This document shows, one piece after another, positions 60,839 to 64,000 of a stretch of 64,000 bases of DNA. Position 1 is the first letter of the stretch, and every line of letters begins with the position of its first letter. The stretch covers positions 1 through 64,000 of the forward strand of contig NZ_JACIDB010000001.1 of the NCBI RefSeq assembly GCF_014196115.1, in the 5' to 3' direction. The position numbers and the translations under genes are program-made. The stretch comes from Sphingomonas aquatilis (GTDB lineage: Bacteria; Pseudomonadota; Alphaproteobacteria; Sphingomonadales; Sphingomonadaceae). The notes beneath the pieces were generated by a model. The model searched no databases and had not been told where the DNA came from. It saw only the letters and a program-made list of their open reading frames with translations.

Positions 60839-63345
60839 AGCCCTGCCTCCGGGAACAGGCCGACCGTCAGATAGGTGACGAGCGCGGTGAGCGCGAAGAA
60901 ATGCTGGTAGACGGTGATGTTGCGCAGGTCGGCGTCATGCGCAGGGGCCATCCTCCGCGCCAGGCTGCGCGCGAGCGTGTAGAGCTGCATGACGATGCCG
61001 ACGCCGGCGTGGACGGCGGTCCAGATGATCAACACCCAGACGATCGCGGGGTAGACGTTCGCCTTGGGATCGAGGCCGTCGAGCGATCCCAGCGCCGCGA
61101 CGATGCTGGCGAGCGCGACGGCGGCGCCAGCGACGAGTGCCACGCGGGCGAGCGTCACGGCGCTGCGGTGGTTGAGCTCACGGGCGGCGACGGTCGCGGC
61201 CCAGCTGGCAAGGCTCAGGCCCAGCGCCAACAGCGGCCCACTGGCGCCCGGTCCGGCGAAACCCGCGCCGAAATCGGGGTGGATCGTCCAGTAGAAATAA
61301 TAGCCGAAGACGAGGCCCGAAAAGGCGGTGGCATCGGCCATCATCGTGATGAACATCGCCCACCAGCCGGGCGCGGCAGGGCCGGAAATGTAGAGCGGCA
61401 TCGTCATGCCGTGGCCGATCGGTTTGTCAGGCTTTTCGGGGATTTCGGCGGTGTCCCACAGCCACCACAGCACGCAGGCGAGCGTGACGACGCCGCTGGC
61501 CGCTGCCGCCAGGTAGAGGTGGTAGGTGGTGAGGATGAACACCGCGCCCAGCGCGACGGCGGTCATCATCGGCTTTACGCTGGGCGTGCCGAGGCGGATG
61601 ACCGAGACGGGCTTGGCATCGAGGACGGAGGTGATGATCGTCTCGCGCCGGCCTTCCTCGGCATCGGGCAGGAAGAAGCGGCCTTCGTCGACCTTCTGCA
61701 CGAAGTTCTTCTGGTCCCAGATCGGATAGCGGCTTTCGATCAGCGGCACGGAGCGGATACCCCAATCCTCGTCATCGGGGTGCGCCAGCCATTCGAGCGT
61801 GCCGGCGTTCCACGGGTTGCGCGGCGCCTTCCTACGCGTCGGTGACAGCGCGAGGTCGAGCACGAGTACGAGGACGCCGGTTGCGAACAGATAAGACCCT
61901 GCGGTCGAGGCGAGGTTGAGCCAGCCGATATTGAGGTCGGCGGGGTAGGTGAAGACGCGGCGCGGCATGCCTTCGAGGCCGGACAGGTGCATGGGCATGA
62001 AGGTGAGGTTCACGCCGACGAACATGATCCAGAAGGCGATGCGGCCGAGGCGGTCGCTGAGCTTTTTGCCGGTGATGAGCGGCCAGTAATAATAGAGGCC
62101 CCCGAACAGCGGCAGCAACGTCCCGCCGATCAGCACGTAATGGAGGTGCGCGACGACGAAATAGGTGTCGTGCGCCTGCCAGTCGAACGGCGCGATCGCG
62201 ACCATCACGCCGGTCAGCCCGCCGATGACGAAGATCGCGAGGCTGCCGCTGGCGTAGAGCAACGGCGTCGACCATTTCACCTTGCCCGCCCACAAGGTCG
62301 CGATGAAGGCGAAGATCTGCACGCCGGTAGGGATCGCCACGGCTTCGGACGCGGCGGAGAAAAAGGCGAGGCTGATCTTGGGCAGGCCGGTCGCGAACAT
62401 GTGGTGGACCCACAGGCCGAACGACAGGAAGGCGGTGCCGACTGCCGCCAGCACGATCCATGGATAGCCGAGCAGGTGGCGCTGCGCGAAGGTGGGGATC
62501 AGCATCGCGAACAGGGCGATGCTGGGCAGGAAGACGATATAGACTTCGGGGTGGCCGAAGATCCAGAACAGGTGCTGCCAGAGCAAGGGGTCGCCGCCCT
62601 TGGCCGCATCGAAGAACGGCCAGCCGAGCAGTCGCTCCATTTCGAACAACAGGTCGCCCGCGATCAGCGGCGGGAAGGCGAACAGGATCATCACCGCGAC
62701 GACCAGGATGTACCAGGCGTAGAGCGGCATCAGGTTGAGGCGCATGCCCGGCGGGCGGCACTTCAGGACGCCGACGATCAGTTCGACCGCGGCGGCGACC
62801 GACGAGACTTCGATGAAGCTGAGGCCCAGCATCCAGATGTCGGCGCCGAGGCCGCTGAGGTCGGTGCGCGTCGTCAGCGGCGGGTACATGAACCAGCCGC
62901 CATCGGGCGCGGCGTTGAAGAAGATCGACCCGCCGACGAAGACGCCGCCGAGCAGGAAGCTCCAATAGCCGAAGGCGGAGAGGCGTGGGAACGGCAGGTC
63001 GCGCGCGCCGAGCAGCTGCGGCAGCAGGATGATCGACACCGCCTCGAACATCGGGACGGCGAACAGGAACATCATCATCGAGCCGTGCAGCGTGAACAGC
63101 TGGTTGAAGGTATTCGCCGAGACGAGGTTGTTGTCGGGCACCGCCAGCTGCGTGCGCATGATGAGCGCGAGTACGCCGGCGAACAGCATGAAGCCGAAGG
63201 CGGTCAGCGTGTACCACACGCCGATGCGGTTGTTGTTGACGTCGGTCCAGCGGAAGAACCACCCCGTCGGCGCCTTCCACACCGCGCGCAGGCGCTCTTC
63301 CTGTGCGGCGCGAAGCTGCGGATCGTCTTGCGCGTGGAGGCTCAT
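60835..63345 (-). CDS. ctaD: Cytochrome c oxidase subunits I and III, fused
   Basis: An 836-aa fusion. Residues about 25-560 are subunit I: FTLHGSMMMFLF (low-spin heme a ligand), IFGHPEVYIVFLP (CuB histidine with the cross-linked tyrosine), GLWVHHMFATG (two CuB histidines) and VVAHLHYVLIGG (heme a3 and heme a ligands). After a soluble linker (about 560-640) the last 200 residues, with WWAMFITMMADATAFSGLVFGYYFYW and NITVYQHFFAL-like segments, are subunit III. The fusion is the ba3/caa3-like CoxA-CoxC arrangement seen in several proteobacteria. It reduces oxygen to water and pumps protons. Overlaps coxB by ATGA. Confidence 0.95.
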   Translation of the reverse strand: MSLHAQDDPQLRAAQEERLRAVWKAPTGWFFRWTDVNNNRIGVWYTLTAFGFMLFAGVLALIMRTQLAVPDNNLVSANTFNQLFTLHGSMMMFLFAVPMFEAVSIILLPQLLGARDLPFPRLSAFGYWSFLLGGVFVGGSIFFNAAPDGGWFMYPPLTTRTDLSGLGADIWMLGLSFIEVSSVAAAVELIVGVLKCRPPGMRLNLMPLYAWYILVVAVMILFAFPPLIAGDLLFEMERLLGWPFFDAAKGGDPLLWQHLFWIFGHPEVYIVFLPSIALFAMLIPTFAQRHLLGYPWIVLAAVGTAFLSFGLWVHHMFATGLPKISLAFFSAASEAVAIPTGVQIFAFIATLWAGKVKWSTPLLYASGSLAIFVIGGLTGVMVAIAPFDWQAHDTYFVVAHLHYVLIGGTLLPLFGGLYYYWPLITGKKLSDRLGRIAFWIMFVGVNLTFMPMHLSGLEGMPRRVFTYPADLNIGWLNLASTAGSYLFATGVLVLVLDLALSPTRRKAPRNPWNAGTLEWLAHPDDEDWGIRSVPLIESRYPIWDQKNFVQKVDEGRFFLPDAEEGRRETIITSVLDAKPVSVIRLGTPSVKPMMTAVALGAVFILTTYHLYLAAAASGVVTLACVLWWLWDTAEIPEKPDKPIGHGMTMPLYISGPAAPGWWAMFITMMADATAFSGLVFGYYFYWTIHPDFGAGFAGPGASGPLLALGLSLASWAATVAARELNHRSAVTLARVALVAGAAVALASIVAALGSLDGLDPKANVYPAIVWVLIIWTAVHAGVGIVMQLYTLARSLARRMAPAHDADLRNITVYQHFFALTALVTYLTVGLFPEAGL

Positions 63346-64000
63346 TTCAGGCCCTCGAGATAGCGGGCGATGGTGGTGGCCTCGGCTGGAGTGAGTTGCG
63401 GGAAGGCCGGCATGCGGACGCCGGGCTTGGTCTTTTCCGGATGGCGGATGAAGGCGGCGACGTTGGCGGTCGTCATCGGCAGGATGCCGGCGGCGAGCGT
63501 GGGGCGGTTGCCGAAATGGGTGAGGTCGGGGCCGATGCGGCCTGCGGGGCCGGCGCCGCGGACGGTATGGCAAGCGTTGCAGCCGTTCTGCGCAAACAGG
63601 CGGGCGCCGTCGCTTTGGGACGTGGCCGGGCGGCGTTGGTCGGCAAGCCAGGCGTCGAACGCCGTAGGCTCCATCGCGATGACATCGAGCGCCATCAGCG
63701 CGTGGCTGAGGCCGCAGAATTCGGCGCATTGGCCGCGGTAGCGCCCGGCCTTGTCGGCGCGCACGACGAGCGTGTTGGTGCGGCCGGGAATCATGTCCAT
63801 CTTGCCGGCGAGGCCGGGGATCCAGAAGCTGTGGACGACGTCCGCCGCGGTCAGGCGGAAGGCGACGGTGCGACCGACGGGGATGCGGATTTCGTTGGCG
63901 GTCTCGACCGGTGCGGCACCGGCGGGACGATAGGTGACGCGCCACCAGAATTGCTCGCCATCGACCGCGACCTGCAGATCGGCGGGCGCGATGGGGCGGG
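63342..64000 (-). CDS. coxB: Cytochrome c oxidase subunit II with cytochrome c domain (5' end outside window)
   Basis: At least 219 codons of subunit II; the N-terminal membrane helices lie beyond 64000. The CuA domain is seen as QFWWRVTY, HSFWIPGLAGKMDMIPGR and CAEFCGLSHALM (CuA cysteines, histidine and methionine). A fused C-terminal cytochrome c domain has CNACH and the axial methionine in KPGVRMPAF. This makes the enzyme caa3-type: electrons enter the fused heme c and pass to CuA. The stop overlaps the ctaD start by ATGA. Confidence 0.95.
   Translation of the reverse strand, partial: RPIAPADLQVAVDGEQFWWRVTYRPAGAAPVETANEIRIPVGRTVAFRLTAADVVHSFWIPGLAGKMDMIPGRTNTLVVRADKAGRYRGQCAEFCGLSHALMALDVIAMEPTAFDAWLADQRRPATSQSDGARLFAQNGCNACHTVRGAGPAGRIGPDLTHFGNRPTLAAGILPMTTANVAAFIRHPEKTKPGVRMPAFPQLTPAEATTIARYLEGLK

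Overview
The window is a GC-rich alphaproteobacterial chromosome segment that looks like Sphingomonas or a close relative (Sphingomonadales). The evidence is the gene order rnd-lptC-lptA-lptB-rpoN, the run rpmF-plsX-fabH-ihfA-merR, a gltD-(DUF2059)-gltB operon, a TonB-receptor/TetR/MFS uptake module, and dense short palindromic intergenic repeats of the kind common in sphingomonads. Genus-level assignment is inference. No plasmid, phage, insertion-sequence or CRISPR machinery is visible.

Layout. 1-1262: no recognisable gene, next to the 3' end of a tRNA-Leu(CAG). 1459-3315: NDUFA9-like SDR protein and undecaprenyl-diphosphatase (uppP). 3469-10171: glutamate synthase, gltD and gltB, with a secreted DUF2059 protein coupled between them. 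10309-11551: 63-aa protein, glutathione transferase, CsaA-like tRNA-binding protein. 11869-16623 (minus): rpmI-rplT with its own terminator, then a GIY-YIG protein coupled to pheS-pheT. 16795-21761: AsmA-like protein, HisN-type phosphatase, secreted peroxiredoxin, diguanylate cyclase. 21770-22162: hairpin, terminator, strong sigma-54-type promoter and two micropeptide genes. 22167-26355: PEBP-like protein, Ivy-like lipoprotein, DUF1810 protein, two divergent L,D-transpeptidases, aldose epimerase. 26426-34608: kup, pdeM, msrA, a 48-aa micropeptide, aminotransferase, pabB-pabC fusion, MBL hydrolase. 34613-36555: TonB-like secreted protein, a lower-GC GNAT gene and copy A of a 134-bp element. 36556-40218: MAPEG protein and the rpmF/plsX/fabH/ihfA/merR run. 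40205-44765: TetR, TonB receptor, MFS. 45047-51566: prfC preceded by copy B of the 134-bp element, an aberrant tRNA-like sequence, ligase-associated repair helicase and exonuclease, secreted protein. 51658-56183 (minus): rnd-lptC-lptA-lptB-rpoN. 56475-58742: glycine-rich double cold-shock protein and glutamine cyclotransferase. 58855-64000 (minus): aa3/caa3-type cytochrome oxidase operon (coxB, fused coxA-coxC, small membrane protein, CtaG-like factor, triheme cytochrome c), every junction a 4-nt overlap.

Most of the window is housekeeping: translation, nitrogen assimilation, fatty acid and LPS biogenesis, respiration. The least ordinary material is between genes: the sigma-54-type promoter over twin micropeptides (rpoN itself is in the window), a gapless 134-bp element at two distant loci whose copy B runs into the prfC start codon, a tRNA-like structure with a 4-nt anticodon loop beside a 16-bp direct repeat, a decayed fragment of pdeM, and several families of paired inverted repeats.
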